Shown: positions 53,746-62,161 of the stretch, piece after piece
Layout: every line of letters begins with the position of its first letter
Position numbering within the stretch: position 1 is the stretch's first letter
Source: Granulosicoccaceae sp. 1_MG-2023
GTDB taxonomy: Bacteria > Pseudomonadota > Gammaproteobacteria > Granulosicoccales > Granulosicoccaceae
DNA: 64,000 nucleotides
Direction: 5' to 3'
Assembly: GCA_030546905.1 (NCBI GenBank)
Contig: JAUOPI010000002.1
Span: 62,001-126,000, forward strand
Position numbers and translations under genes: made by a program
Notes under the pieces: generated by a model
The model's database searches: none
What the model was told of the DNA's origin: nothing
Seen by the model: the letters and a program-made list of their open reading frames with translations, nothing else

Positions 53746-54356
53746 TCGGACGCCTGCAGGGCAAAGTCCTCGATAAAAGCCCGCCGTTTTTACTGATTGA
53801 CGTCAACGGCGTTGGCTACGAAGTCGAATGCACCATGTCGACTTTCTACAATCTGCCGCCCGGACGCGACGAGCCGGTCACGCTGCACACGCATCTGATC
53901 GTGCGTGAAGATGCGCATCTGTTGTTCGGCTTTGTCAGTCTGGCCGAACGGACCATGTTCCGCACCCTGATCAAAATCAACGGCGTCGGCGCCAAGATGG
54001 CGCTGGCCATACTGTCCGGTATGAGTGCCGATGAGTTTGCCGCGTGTATTATGGCGGAAGATGCGCGGGCGCTGACGCGCCTGCCGGGTGTCGGCAAGAA
54101 GACCGCCGAGCGGCTGATCGTGGAAATGAAGGACAAGCTGCCCGATGAGCTGGGCACAGCGGCTGTACTGTCGCCGGTGGCAGGCAAGCCCGCGCCGGCC
54201 ATCGCATCCGATGCCGCCGCGCAGGCTGTTGCGGCTCTGGAATCGCTGGGCTACAAACCGGCCGAGGCGGCCAGAATGGTCTCCTCAGTCAAAGACGAAG
54301 GGCTCGATACCGAAGAGCTGATCCGTCTGGCCCTGAAAAACTCGCTTTCGCGCTAA
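53742..54356 (+). CDS. ruvA: Holliday junction DNA helicase subunit RuvA
   Basis: RuvA binds four-way junctions as a tetramer and loads the RuvB motor. The 204-residue protein has the N-terminal OB domain ([28 protein letters not shown]), two helix-hairpin-helix elements ([15 protein letters not shown] and [16 protein letters not shown]) and the C-terminal RuvB-contact domain ([19 protein letters not shown]). It overlaps ruvC by four bases. Unusually, ruvB does not follow; a convergent phasin gene lies next. Confidence 0.96.
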   Translation: [204 protein letters not shown]

Positions 54357-54371
54357 GAACCGGCCTTTCGC

Positions 54372-54767
54372 TCAGCCCGCGCTCAGGCGTGCCGCGTTTG
54401 CTGTTGCGCGCTCGTGGATCGGCCGCAGTACGCTGACCGGCAGGGCATCAAACGCCGTCCGGTGCCAGTTCCCGATGCTGTCGGCGGTGTGCTCCGGCGT
54501 TGCCGGGCTGAAGCTCAGGACATCGAAAAACATCCGCTGATGGAGTTTCATGCTCTCGAGCCAGAGGGTGTGCCAGGATTCACTGAAGCCGGTGACTTTC
54601 TCGTTGATCATCTCGAAGAACTCGCGCTGCTCGTGTTGATTGAGCTGCGGGCCTGCGGAGCCGAACAAGCAGAGTCGTGCCGCGATGACCTGCGGTGTGG
54701 CCAGTGCGAGGTCGCTGAGCAGGGCGGGGAGTTCCGTGAGGCTTTGCTTGGGTTGCCGTCGTGCCAT
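54372..54767 (-). CDS. Phasin-like polyhydroxyalkanoate granule protein
   Basis: A 131-residue helical, amphipathic protein. The segment ATPQVIAARLCLFGSAGPQLNQHEQREFFEMINEKVTGFSESW is the pattern seen in proteins annotated as PHA granule-associated phasins in Pseudomonas relatives. GAGGTG seven bases before the ATG at 54767 supports this start; the GTG in that same motif is an alternative start three codons upstream. No PHA synthase lies in the window. A stem-loop with a T tract in its leader might attenuate transcription. Confidence 0.65.
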   Translation of the reverse strand: MARRQPKQSLTELPALLSDLALATPQVIAARLCLFGSAGPQLNQHEQREFFEMINEKVTGFSESWHTLWLESMKLHQRMFFDVLSFSPATPEHTADSIGNWHRTAFDALPVSVLRPIHERATANAARLSAG

Positions 54768-54796
54768 AATGGTCACCTCTGTTGCGGCTAAACCTC

Positions 54797-54829
54797 ATAA
54801 AAACACGCTTGCTGCGCTGCGGCAAGCGT
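54797..54829 (-). terminator. Leader hairpin upstream of the phasin gene
   Basis: The eight-base stem ACGCTTGC/GCAAGCGT (54805-54812 with 54822-54829), read on the minus strand, is followed by GTTTTTAT. It lies about 40 bases before the phasin start, so it may attenuate that gene or end minus-strand transcription from selU-selD. Confidence 0.45.
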
Positions 54830-54948
54830 TTATTTCGCAATGCAGAAAAAACCGCCGTAACAACTAACCAACATGTGAAGCCGCAGGCACAATGCGGCCA
54901 TAGTCTGAGACCGGGCCTCAGGTCCGGCGATAAAACCGGGGAGACCAT

Positions 54949-55470
54949 ATGATTTACGCACTGGGCGAACGCCGTCCCGAGATCCATAGCGACACCTTTG
55001 TTGCGCCTTCAGCCGAGCTGATCGGCTCGGTGATCCTGCATGAAAAAGCCAGCGTCTGGTTTAACGTGACGATCCGCGCCGATAACGATGTGATCGAGAT
55101 CGGTGAGGGCAGCAATATCCAGGACGGCAGTGTTCTGCATGTGGACGATGATGTGCCGCTGCATATCGGCCGGCATGTGACGGTCGGGCATAAGGTGATG
55201 TTGCACGGCTGTACGATCGGCGACGGCACGCTGATCGGCATGAATGCGGTGGTGCTCAATCACGCCAATATCGGCAAAGGCTGCCTGATCGGCGCCAATG
55301 CCTTGGTGACGGAAAACATGCAGGTGCCCGACGGCAGTATGGTGCTCGGTTCGCCCGGCAAGATCGTCCGTCAGCTGGATGCAGACACCCAGCGCAAACT
55401 GCTGGCGGGGGCTGATCACTACGCACAGAAAGTGGCGATTTACCGCGAGGGGCTCAAACCGCTCGCTTAA
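54949..55470 (+). CDS. Gamma-class carbonic-anhydrase-like protein (YrdA family)
   Basis: A 173-residue left-handed beta-helix protein of the trimeric gamma-CA family (YrdA/PaaY/CaiE type). Hexapeptide-like repeats run through the middle (for example GEGSNIQDGSVLH, ANIGKGCLIGANALV). The three zinc-ligand His positions are in SVLHVD, TVGHKVM and MLHGCTIG. Whether it is an active carbonic anhydrase is unknown, because many YrdA proteins lack clear activity. GGGGAG precedes the ATG. It converges with selD, overlapping by four bases. Confidence 0.93.
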   Translation: MIYALGERRPEIHSDTFVAPSAELIGSVILHEKASVWFNVTIRADNDVIEIGEGSNIQDGSVLHVDDDVPLHIGRHVTVGHKVMLHGCTIGDGTLIGMNAVVLNHANIGKGCLIGANALVTENMQVPDGSMVLGSPGKIVRQLDADTQRKLLAGADHYAQKVAIYREGLKPLA

Positions 55471-57686
55471 GTCAGCAGACGCACGCGCGGCTCGCCGGGC
55501 TGCGCGTGCCGGACCTCGCCGATCACGGCCGCTTCAGGGTAACCCGCCGCCTGCAGCGCAGCCAGGCATTCCTCAGCCGCGTCCGCGGCAATGCCGGCCA
55601 GCAGACCGCCGCTGGTTTGCGGGTCGAACAAACGCCCCGCACAGACAGCGCTCAGTTGCGTGCTGTCTATCCCGAGACGGGCCGCGTTGCGCGCATTCAT
55701 GGCTTGCAGCGAGCTGTGAATGCCCGCGGCGAATAAGGCATCGGCACCGTCCAGCACCGGTAGCGCGTCCTTGCCGATGTCCGCGCTGAGGCCGGCTGCG
55801 TCGAGCATTTCCCCCAGATGGCCGAGCAGGCCGAAGCCGGTCACATCGGTCATGGCGCTGGCACCGGCGGCCGCCAGAATCCCCGCCGCTTCGCCGTTGC
55901 CGGTTTGCATCACGGCAAAGGCTTTATGCAAGTCCGCGCCGTGCGTCAGGGCGCGCATATCGCCGGCCAGCAACACACCTGTGCCGATTGGCTTGCTCAG
56001 AATCAGCTTATCGCCGGGGCGCAGGCCGGACTTGTCGTAATGCCGCGCGCCCGGAATCCCGTTAATACTCAGGCCGATTGATAAGACCGGCATCTCGCTG
56101 CTGTGGCCGCCGATCAGACGGCAATCATTGCTTTGCAGGACGCCGACCACGCCTTGCATGACTTGCATCAGGTCGCGGGCTTGTAATGCTTCGCTGGCAT
56201 AGGGCAGGGTGATCATGGCCATGGCCGAATGCGGTTTTGCAAGGCTGGCATGCAGATCACTGAGTGCATGTTGGGTGGCGATGCGGGCAAACAGCCAGGG
56301 ATCGTCACAGATCGCGCGCAGCTGATCGACGGTTTGCACCAGAGCCTGACCGGGCAGCTCGAGCAGCACCGCGTCTTCGGCGCCGGCCCTGTTGTACCCG
56401 GGCAGGCGGCTGAGGCTGTCCATCAGAATATCGGCGGCCACCTTGGCACCGCAGCCGGCGCAGCGGTAAGGGCTTTGTTCGCGCGGCGCGTCCTGCAGCA
56501 AGGCCGGATCTGTTGTCGTCTTGCCGCCGGCGTGCATGCTGTCGGGCAGGCTGGCCGGATCAAAACGCGCCATAAAACGCCGGTCGATGCGGTCTTTCCA
56601 GCGCCAGATCAGCTTGCCGCTGACGGAAAACGCGCCCTTGGCGGCGATGGCATGGCGCGGGCCGGTGGCCAGAATGCTCAGGAAGTCTTTTTGCGGGCGA
56701 AAGCGCTTGAGCGGCCGGGCGGTCAGGCTGCGCAGCAGGTTTTCATACAAATAAGGGCCGGCACGAACGGCGAATACGCCGGCTTTGGGGCGTGGCTGGC
56801 TGACCTGGGTGGCCACGTCTCCGGCGGCGAAGATGGCCGGATTGCTGAGTGAGCGCAGGTGTTCATCGACCGCTAAAAAGCCTTTGTCGCAGAGCGCGAG
56901 TCCGGTGTTCTGCAGCCATTGCGGGCCCGTCGCGCCGGTACACCAGATCACTTCATCGACTTGCAGCGTGTCGCCCTGATGGCTGTGCACGTGTCGCGGG
57001 CCGACGCTTGCCACGTCAAAACCGCTGTGAATCTGAATCGCCGCTTGTTGCGCCAGTGTCAGCGCCTGGCGGCGCACCCGGGCCGGATAGCCGTTCAGGG
57101 GCTCGCGGCCGCGGATCAGCCAATGCAGTTGCGGGCGTTTGCCGGCATGCCGGGCAAGCGCGTGCTGCATGGCCATAAGCAATTCAAAGCCACCGGCACC
57201 GCTGCCGACCACGGCAATCGCCGGCGCCTCGCTGGGGTCCTGTTCAAGGCGCTTGAGCAGGGATTGCCAGCGCGCGAAAAAACGGCTGACCGGCTTGACC
57301 GGGGTGCTGTGTTCAGCGGCGCCCGCCACGCTCTGTGTGTCCGGTGCCGAGCCGGTATCCAGCGATAGCAGGTCGTAGCTTATCTCCGGGCGGTCACGCA
57401 GTTGTATTGTTTTTTGCTGCGGGTCAAGACCACAAACATCGGCTGCAATAAAACGCACGCCGGCGCGGCGGCACAGGCGCACCAGATCAATATGGGTTTC
57501 GTCGAATGTGTAATGACCGGCGACCAGACCGGGCAACATGCCCGAGTAGGGCGTCAGCGGGTCGCGCGAGATCAGGGTCAGGCGCACGCCCGGCAGGGGC
57601 TTCATGGCGAAGCGGCGGATCACCAGCGCGTGGGCGTGGCCGCCGCCGACCAGCAGCAGATCTTTGACCGGCACCGGGCCGTCCAT
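55467..57686 (-). CDS. selD: FAD-dependent oxidoreductase fused to selenide, water dikinase (SelD)
   Basis: A 739-residue two-domain protein. Residues about 1-375 form an NDH-2-like pyridine-nucleotide-disulfide oxidoreductase: FAD motif LLVGGGHAHALVIRRF, second Rossmann motif AVVGSGAGGFELLMAM, and AIFAAGDVA. From about residue 400 the SelD kinase follows, with YRCAGCGAKVAADIL (the essential Cys of the GCGCK motif is kept; the second is Ala, and there is no selenocysteine), VQTVDQLRAICDDPW, SDLHASLAKP, GGHSSEMP and TDVTGFGLLGHL. SelD makes selenophosphate from selenide and ATP. The oxidoreductase half may supply or control selenide redox state. Start overlaps the selU stop. Confidence 0.93.
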   Translation of the reverse strand: MDGPVPVKDLLLVGGGHAHALVIRRFAMKPLPGVRLTLISRDPLTPYSGMLPGLVAGHYTFDETHIDLVRLCRRAGVRFIAADVCGLDPQQKTIQLRDRPEISYDLLSLDTGSAPDTQSVAGAAEHSTPVKPVSRFFARWQSLLKRLEQDPSEAPAIAVVGSGAGGFELLMAMQHALARHAGKRPQLHWLIRGREPLNGYPARVRRQALTLAQQAAIQIHSGFDVASVGPRHVHSHQGDTLQVDEVIWCTGATGPQWLQNTGLALCDKGFLAVDEHLRSLSNPAIFAAGDVATQVSQPRPKAGVFAVRAGPYLYENLLRSLTARPLKRFRPQKDFLSILATGPRHAIAAKGAFSVSGKLIWRWKDRIDRRFMARFDPASLPDSMHAGGKTTTDPALLQDAPREQSPYRCAGCGAKVAADILMDSLSRLPGYNRAGAEDAVLLELPGQALVQTVDQLRAICDDPWLFARIATQHALSDLHASLAKPHSAMAMITLPYASEALQARDLMQVMQGVVGVLQSNDCRLIGGHSSEMPVLSIGLSINGIPGARHYDKSGLRPGDKLILSKPIGTGVLLAGDMRALTHGADLHKAFAVMQTGNGEAAGILAAAGASAMTDVTGFGLLGHLGEMLDAAGLSADIGKDALPVLDGADALFAAGIHSSLQAMNARNAARLGIDSTQLSAVCAGRLFDPQTSGGLLAGIAADAAEECLAALQAAGYPEAAVIGEVRHAQPGEPRVRLLT

Positions 57687-58804
57687 CAGTTGCCACCCTT
57701 TTCGTGTTGCAGATGGTCGCTGATAAAGGCCAGCAGTGTGTCGTGATCGCCTTTGGCCAGTACGGTGCGGGCGTGATGTCTGAGCTGGTAGTGGTACATG
57801 GGATCGTAGTAGTCGGTCAGCAACAGGGCGATCAGTGGCTCGTAAGCGCTGAGCAGGTCGTGTTTGAGGTGTTGTTGTACGGCGATATCGAGCAGTTTGC
57901 CGGCGTACTGGTAGCGTTCACCGCCGAGGCGTTTGCGGATACGGAACAGGCTTTGCCGGTGCCGCCCGGCCAGTGTGGTGACAGCCTGCTCATGGTCCAT
58001 ACCCTGTTGGCGCAGGCGCGCGTAGAGGTCGCTGACGTAGTCGCGTAAGGCCAGCTCTATGCGCCTTTCCAGCGGCGCTTCGAGCAATACCACCGGTGCC
58101 TGCTTCATTCTGTTGAGCAGGGGCTGGGGCAGGTCACGGCGGCCGATCAGTCGGCCTTCGTCTTCCAGCGGAACCGGCGCCGGACCGGCCGCATCGCGTT
58201 TCAGCAATTGGATAATCAGGGCGTTTTCGAAGGCGATCTGCGGCGGCTGCGCGGCGGACACGGCGCCAAAGCTCGAGCCGCGGTGGCCGGCCAGGCCTTC
58301 CAGATCAACCGCCCGCGGCAGGGCGCGGATCAGATCGGTTTTCCCGCATCCGGTGCTGCCGGCGATAATCAGCAGTGGCAGGCGCTGTAAAAGCGGTTCC
58401 AGTGAGTCGAGCAGAAAGCGCCGCATGGCTTTGTAGCCGCCACGGATACGCGGGTAGTCGATGCCGGCTTCATGCAGCCATTGCTGGGAGATCTGTGAGC
58501 GCAGGCCGCCACGGAAACAATACAGGTAGCCATGCGGGTGGCGGCGGGCAAAGTCGGCCCAGGCTTCGACACGGGCCTGCTGCAGAGCGGGCGTTACCAG
58601 ACGCCGGCCGAGTTCAATGGCGGCAGCCTGGCCGTGCTGCTTGTAGCAGGTGCCGACCTGAGCGCGTTCGTCATCGCTCATCAGCGGCAGGTTCACCGCG
58701 CCGGGGAAGGCGCCCTGGGCGAACTCAACCGGCGCCCGCGTATCGATCAGCGGGGTATCGCTGAGCAGTAGCGAAAGATAGTCATCGGTGTCGGGCCTGT
58801 GCAT
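57686..58804 (-). CDS. selU: tRNA 2-selenouridine synthase
   Basis: SelU (MnmH) replaces sulfur by selenium at the wobble 2-thiouridine of certain tRNAs via a geranylated intermediate, using selenophosphate. The 372-residue protein has an N-terminal rhodanese domain with active Cys in YLYCFRGGLRSQ (about residue 96). A P-loop domain follows (IIAGSTGCGKTDLI near residue 150), with LEGLAGHRGSSFG, a diagnostic stretch. It is directly upstream of and overlaps selD, so the pair forms a selenium-tRNA operon. No selA, selB or selC is in the window. Confidence 0.95.
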   Translation of the reverse strand: MHRPDTDDYLSLLLSDTPLIDTRAPVEFAQGAFPGAVNLPLMSDDERAQVGTCYKQHGQAAAIELGRRLVTPALQQARVEAWADFARRHPHGYLYCFRGGLRSQISQQWLHEAGIDYPRIRGGYKAMRRFLLDSLEPLLQRLPLLIIAGSTGCGKTDLIRALPRAVDLEGLAGHRGSSFGAVSAAQPPQIAFENALIIQLLKRDAAGPAPVPLEDEGRLIGRRDLPQPLLNRMKQAPVVLLEAPLERRIELALRDYVSDLYARLRQQGMDHEQAVTTLAGRHRQSLFRIRKRLGGERYQYAGKLLDIAVQQHLKHDLLSAYEPLIALLLTDYYDPMYHYQLRHHARTVLAKGDHDTLLAFISDHLQHEKGGN

Positions 58805-58890
58805 GGGGACTCCTGCAGGACAGGCCCGTATTCTAGAAGCTGCGCGCGTCGCTGACCATAGCCATGTCCGACCGGCGAACAGCCGTCGCC

Positions 58891-59850
58891 TTAAGCAGCC
58901 TGATCCGGCTCCTTGTTCTGGACAATACTGGTTACGGTCTGCGGGTGTTTGAAACCGATGCGGTAGCGTTTCGCGGCCAGAATGCGCAGTGCCAGTTTGG
59001 CCTCCCGCAGCCAGATATCGGCGCGGCTCATGCGGTCGGCCTGCAAGGCCTGCCGGCCGCCTGCCTCATCCCCTGCGGTCATGCGCTGCAGGGCGTCGGC
59101 GACGCGGCCTATGACCGGATTGGCGGCGATAACCTGATTGACCCGCGCTTCCAGCGCCGGATCCTCGACCGGGGTGTAGCTGACGGTCTGAAATGCAGCT
59201 TTATCGGTGCTGGTGGCGTTGTCGCGGTGGTTCGGGTTCAGGTGTTTGCGCGCCGAGTGGTTGCCGAACAGGATGTGCTGGGTTTTTTCCCAATAGGCTT
59301 CTTTGCCGGCAAACCAGTCAATGCCGAGACCGGCGCAGATGTCTTTGAGGGTTTCCGGGTCGCTCGCGTAGTCACGGTATTTGACCATGGTCCAGTGTTC
59401 CGGTTGCAGCGTGTGCAGGAGCCGGTAGTAGTTCACCCAACTGCGTGCCCAGTTGTCGAACTGGCCGCGCTTATCAAAGGACTGGGCGATCTCAAGCGGG
59501 GTTTTCCAGATCACCGCAATGCGGTAGTCGATACCTTGTTTGCGCAGGTCCTTAATGCGCCGGTTGATCCACAGCGGTGATTTGCTTGAGTCGACAATGT
59601 AGTCGATATGCGGATAGGTCTTGAACAGCGATTGGTAGAGCTGACTGGCCGGGACCTTTTCCAGCGATTTCCAGACATGGCAATTGTAGGTACCGCAACC
59701 GCATTCGCGTTTCAGATGATGAGGTTCGGTCGGTTCGTAAACCGCATCGACTTCGCCGAGCGACAATCCGGCCGGATCGTTGCCGAGGGTCATATCGAGA
59801 AATGTTGAGCCGCTGTAACTGGTACTTGCGACAAAAATTACCTTTTTCAT
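58891..59850 (-). CDS. PAPS-dependent sulfotransferase family protein
   Basis: A 319-residue protein. The start MKKVIFVASTSYSGSTFLD carries the 5'-phosphosulfate-binding loop (SxSGST), and IVDSSKSPLWINRRIKDLR the 3'-phosphate-binding strand with Ser and Arg. A cysteine-rich insert (RECGCGTYNCHVW) is unusual for the family and may bind metal. The ATG at 59850 is chosen for the P-loop-like start and the GGAG upstream; the frame extends a further 131 codons but that part overlaps the GST gene and is not protein-like. The acceptor molecule is unknown, and there are no PAPS-synthesis or polysaccharide genes nearby. Confidence 0.85.
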   Translation of the reverse strand: MKKVIFVASTSYSGSTFLDMTLGNDPAGLSLGEVDAVYEPTEPHHLKRECGCGTYNCHVWKSLEKVPASQLYQSLFKTYPHIDYIVDSSKSPLWINRRIKDLRKQGIDYRIAVIWKTPLEIAQSFDKRGQFDNWARSWVNYYRLLHTLQPEHWTMVKYRDYASDPETLKDICAGLGIDWFAGKEAYWEKTQHILFGNHSARKHLNPNHRDNATSTDKAAFQTVSYTPVEDPALEARVNQVIAANPVIGRVADALQRMTAGDEAGGRQALQADRMSRADIWLREAKLALRILAAKRYRIGFKHPQTVTSIVQNKEPDQAA

Positions 59851-60096
59851 ACCTGCTCCGAATACATCGCGCTGACGGAAATAACATTTGCGACAAGGGC
59901 CGAGTATAGGTAAATCCCGCGTCATCGCTGTTGAGGGGATCGCAATAGTGTGTAAACTTGCCGGGGTGGCGTGCGCGTCTGCGCGTCCGACCCGTCCCGC
60001 ACCTGACCTGCAGTGCTCCCGGTCCCGTACATTACATTTTGGATTCCGGCGATATGCCTGCCTGAGCAGCGGGGCATCCGATCCAGCGGAGGAGCA

Positions 60097-60765
60097 ATGA
60101 ATCAGACAAACCCACACAAACTTGAGCTCATCAGCTTTAAAATCTGTCCTTATGTTCAGCGTTCTGTTATCGCGCTGAAGCAGAAAAACGTCGATTTCGA
60201 TCTGACCTACGTGGATCTGGCAGACCTGCCGGACTGGTTCCACGAAATCTCACCGTTGGGTAAGGTGCCGGTGCTGAAGGTCGATGACACGGCGATATTT
60301 GAATCGGCAGTCATTTCGGAATTTCTCGATGAGACCTACGCGCCGCCCCTGCACCCGGCAGCGGCGCTGACGCGGGCCCATCACCGTGCCTGGATCGAGT
60401 TCGGCTCGGAACTTATCGGCACGCAGTTCCGGATGTTGATAGCGGATAATGAAGCGGCTTATGAAGAGAGTCTGCAGGCCCTGAAAGACGGCCTGGCGAA
60501 GCTCGAAGCGGCGGCGGACCCGCAGGGGCCGTATTTCTCAGGCAGCGCGCTGGCGCTGATCGACACCGCTTACGCGCCCTTGTTTATGCGTCTGGCGATC
60601 GTTAACAAACAGCGCGACACGGGGATCCTCAAACCCGGCTCGCGTCTGGCGGCCTGGGCCGATGCGCTGCTGGCGCTGGAGTCGGTGCAGCAATCCGTGG
60701 TCGACGATTTTGAGGCGCTGTTTACGCAGTTCTTCCGTGCCAAGGGCAGCTTTGTGCTGAGCTGA
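60097..60765 (+). CDS. Glutathione S-transferase family protein
   Basis: A 222-residue GST. The thioredoxin-fold N-terminus reads ELISFKICPYVQRSVIALKQK, with a Cys-Pro-Tyr start of helix 1 as in omega- and zeta-like bacterial GSTs where Cys is the active residue. ISPLGKVPVLKVDD gives the cis-Pro loop and IFESAVISEFLDE the glutathione gamma-glutamyl site. The helical C-terminal domain completes the fold. GGAGGAGC directly upstream fixes the ATG at 60097; the longer frame from 60013 is rejected. It might act in glutathione-dependent reduction or lyase reactions rather than classic conjugation. Confidence 0.92.
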   Translation: MNQTNPHKLELISFKICPYVQRSVIALKQKNVDFDLTYVDLADLPDWFHEISPLGKVPVLKVDDTAIFESAVISEFLDETYAPPLHPAAALTRAHHRAWIEFGSELIGTQFRMLIADNEAAYEESLQALKDGLAKLEAAADPQGPYFSGSALALIDTAYAPLFMRLAIVNKQRDTGILKPGSRLAAWADALLALESVQQSVVDDFEALFTQFFRAKGSFVLS

Positions 60766-60850
60766 TTGCCGCTCTGATCTGGCCAACATAACAACAATAG
60801 AAACCGGACGCTGCCGGTCGTGTGGCGTTTGTACAACAGGAGAAGTCCCG

Positions 60851-62128
60851 ATGAAACTCGAATCGATTGCCTTGCACCACGGTTACAGCTCTGAGCCGAC
60901 CACGCATTCCGCGGCCGTGCCGATCTACCAAACCGCCTCTTATACCTTCGACAACACCCAGCACGGTGCCGATCTGTTTGATCTGAAAGTGCCGGGCAAT
61001 ATCTACAGCCGTATCATGAACCCGACCAACGCCGTGCTTGAAGAGCGCATGGCAGCGATGGAAGGCGGTGTGGCAGCACTGGCGGTCGCCTCCGGTATGG
61101 CAGCCATCACCTACGCGATTCAGACCATTGCCGGCGCCGGCGACAATATCATCAGCACCTCGCAGCTTTACGGCGGCACCTACAATCTCTTCGCGCATGC
61201 TTTCCCGCGTCAGGGCATCGATGTACGCATGGCCTCGGCCGATGATTTCGACAAAATCGAATCACTGATCGACGACAAAACCAAAGCCGTGTACTGCGAG
61301 TCCATCGGTAATCCGGCCGGCAATATCGTCGATATCGCGCGTCTGGCCGAGGTCGCACACCGCCACGGCGTACCGGTGATTGTCGACAACACGGTTGCCA
61401 CACCGTATCTGTGCCGCCCGTTTGAACACGGCGCCGATATCGTGGTGCACTCGCTGACAAAATACATCGGCGGTCACGGCACCACGATCGGTGGCGTGGT
61501 GGTCGACAGCGGCAAGTTTGACTGGGTGGCGAATAAAGAGCGTTTTGCGATTCTCAACGAACCGGATCCGTCCTATCACGGCGTGGTGTTTACCGAAGCG
61601 CTCGGTGCAGCGGCGTTTATCGGTCGCTGCCGTGTGGCGCCGCTGCGCAATACCGGTTCGGCCTTGTCGCCGCACAGCGCATTTTTGCTGATGCAGGGCC
61701 TGGAAACGCTCGGGCTGCGTATGGAGCGTCACTGCGAAAATACCGAAGCGGTCGCCAAATACCTGTCTGAGCATCCGGCGGTCGAGTGGGTCAATTACGC
61801 CACCTTGCCGGACAGCCCCTATAAAGCCACCTGCGAGAAAATCTGCGGCGGCCGCGCCTCAGGCATTCTCAGTTTCGGTATCCGTGGCGGGCGTGAAGCC
61901 GGTGCGCGGTTTATCGATGCCCTGCAGATGATTCTGCGTCTGGTCAATATCGGCGATGCCAAATCGCTGGCTTGTCATCCGGCGACCACCACGCACCGTC
62001 AGCTCGGTGAAGAAGAGCTTAAAGCCGCCGGTGTCAGCTCTGATCTGATCCGTTTGTCCATCGGTATCGAGCATATCGACGATATCATCGCCGATGTCTC
62101 GCAGGCATTGGATAAAGCCGTCGGCTGA
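60851..62128 (+). CDS. metY: O-acetylhomoserine sulfhydrylase (MetY-type)
   Basis: A PLP enzyme that makes homocysteine from O-acetylhomoserine and sulfide. The 425-residue protein belongs to the Cys/Met metabolism PLP family. Conserved stretches include YSRIMNPTNAVLEERMAAMEGG, VIVDNTVATPYLCRP and the PLP-binding Lys in VHSLTKYIGGHGTTIGGV; LVNIGDAKSLACHPATTTH near the end is typical of OAH sulfhydrylase. The length (about 425) separates it from the shorter MetB/MetZ forms. CAGGAG precedes the ATG. A stem-loop follows, shared with the convergent queG. Confidence 0.93.
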   Translation: MKLESIALHHGYSSEPTTHSAAVPIYQTASYTFDNTQHGADLFDLKVPGNIYSRIMNPTNAVLEERMAAMEGGVAALAVASGMAAITYAIQTIAGAGDNIISTSQLYGGTYNLFAHAFPRQGIDVRMASADDFDKIESLIDDKTKAVYCESIGNPAGNIVDIARLAEVAHRHGVPVIVDNTVATPYLCRPFEHGADIVVHSLTKYIGGHGTTIGGVVVDSGKFDWVANKERFAILNEPDPSYHGVVFTEALGAAAFIGRCRVAPLRNTGSALSPHSAFLLMQGLETLGLRMERHCENTEAVAKYLSEHPAVEWVNYATLPDSPYKATCEKICGGRASGILSFGIRGGREAGARFIDALQMILRLVNIGDAKSLACHPATTTHRQLGEEELKAAGVSSDLIRLSIGIEHIDDIIADVSQALDKAVG

Positions 62129-62138
62129 TATTGTTTGC

Positions 62139-62161
62139 GGCGCAGCGGATTACGCTGCGCC
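62139..62161. terminator. Stem-loop between convergent metY and queG
   Basis: The perfect nine-base stem GGCGCAGCG/CGCTGCGCC (62139-62147 with 62153-62161) overlaps the queG stop. There is no clear T tract on either strand, so terminator function is uncertain. Confidence 0.45.

Noticed and set aside
55467-57686. Selenocysteine in SelD
   Set aside because: The active-site position is a normal Cys codon and there is no in-frame TGA.
59851-60243. N-terminal extension of the sulfotransferase
   Set aside because: It would put 131 non-conserved residues before the phosphosulfate-binding start and overlap the GST gene on the other strand.
60826-60840. TGTACA upstream of metY as a second LitR-type site
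   Set aside because: Only one hexamer is present with no partner at a suitable distance.
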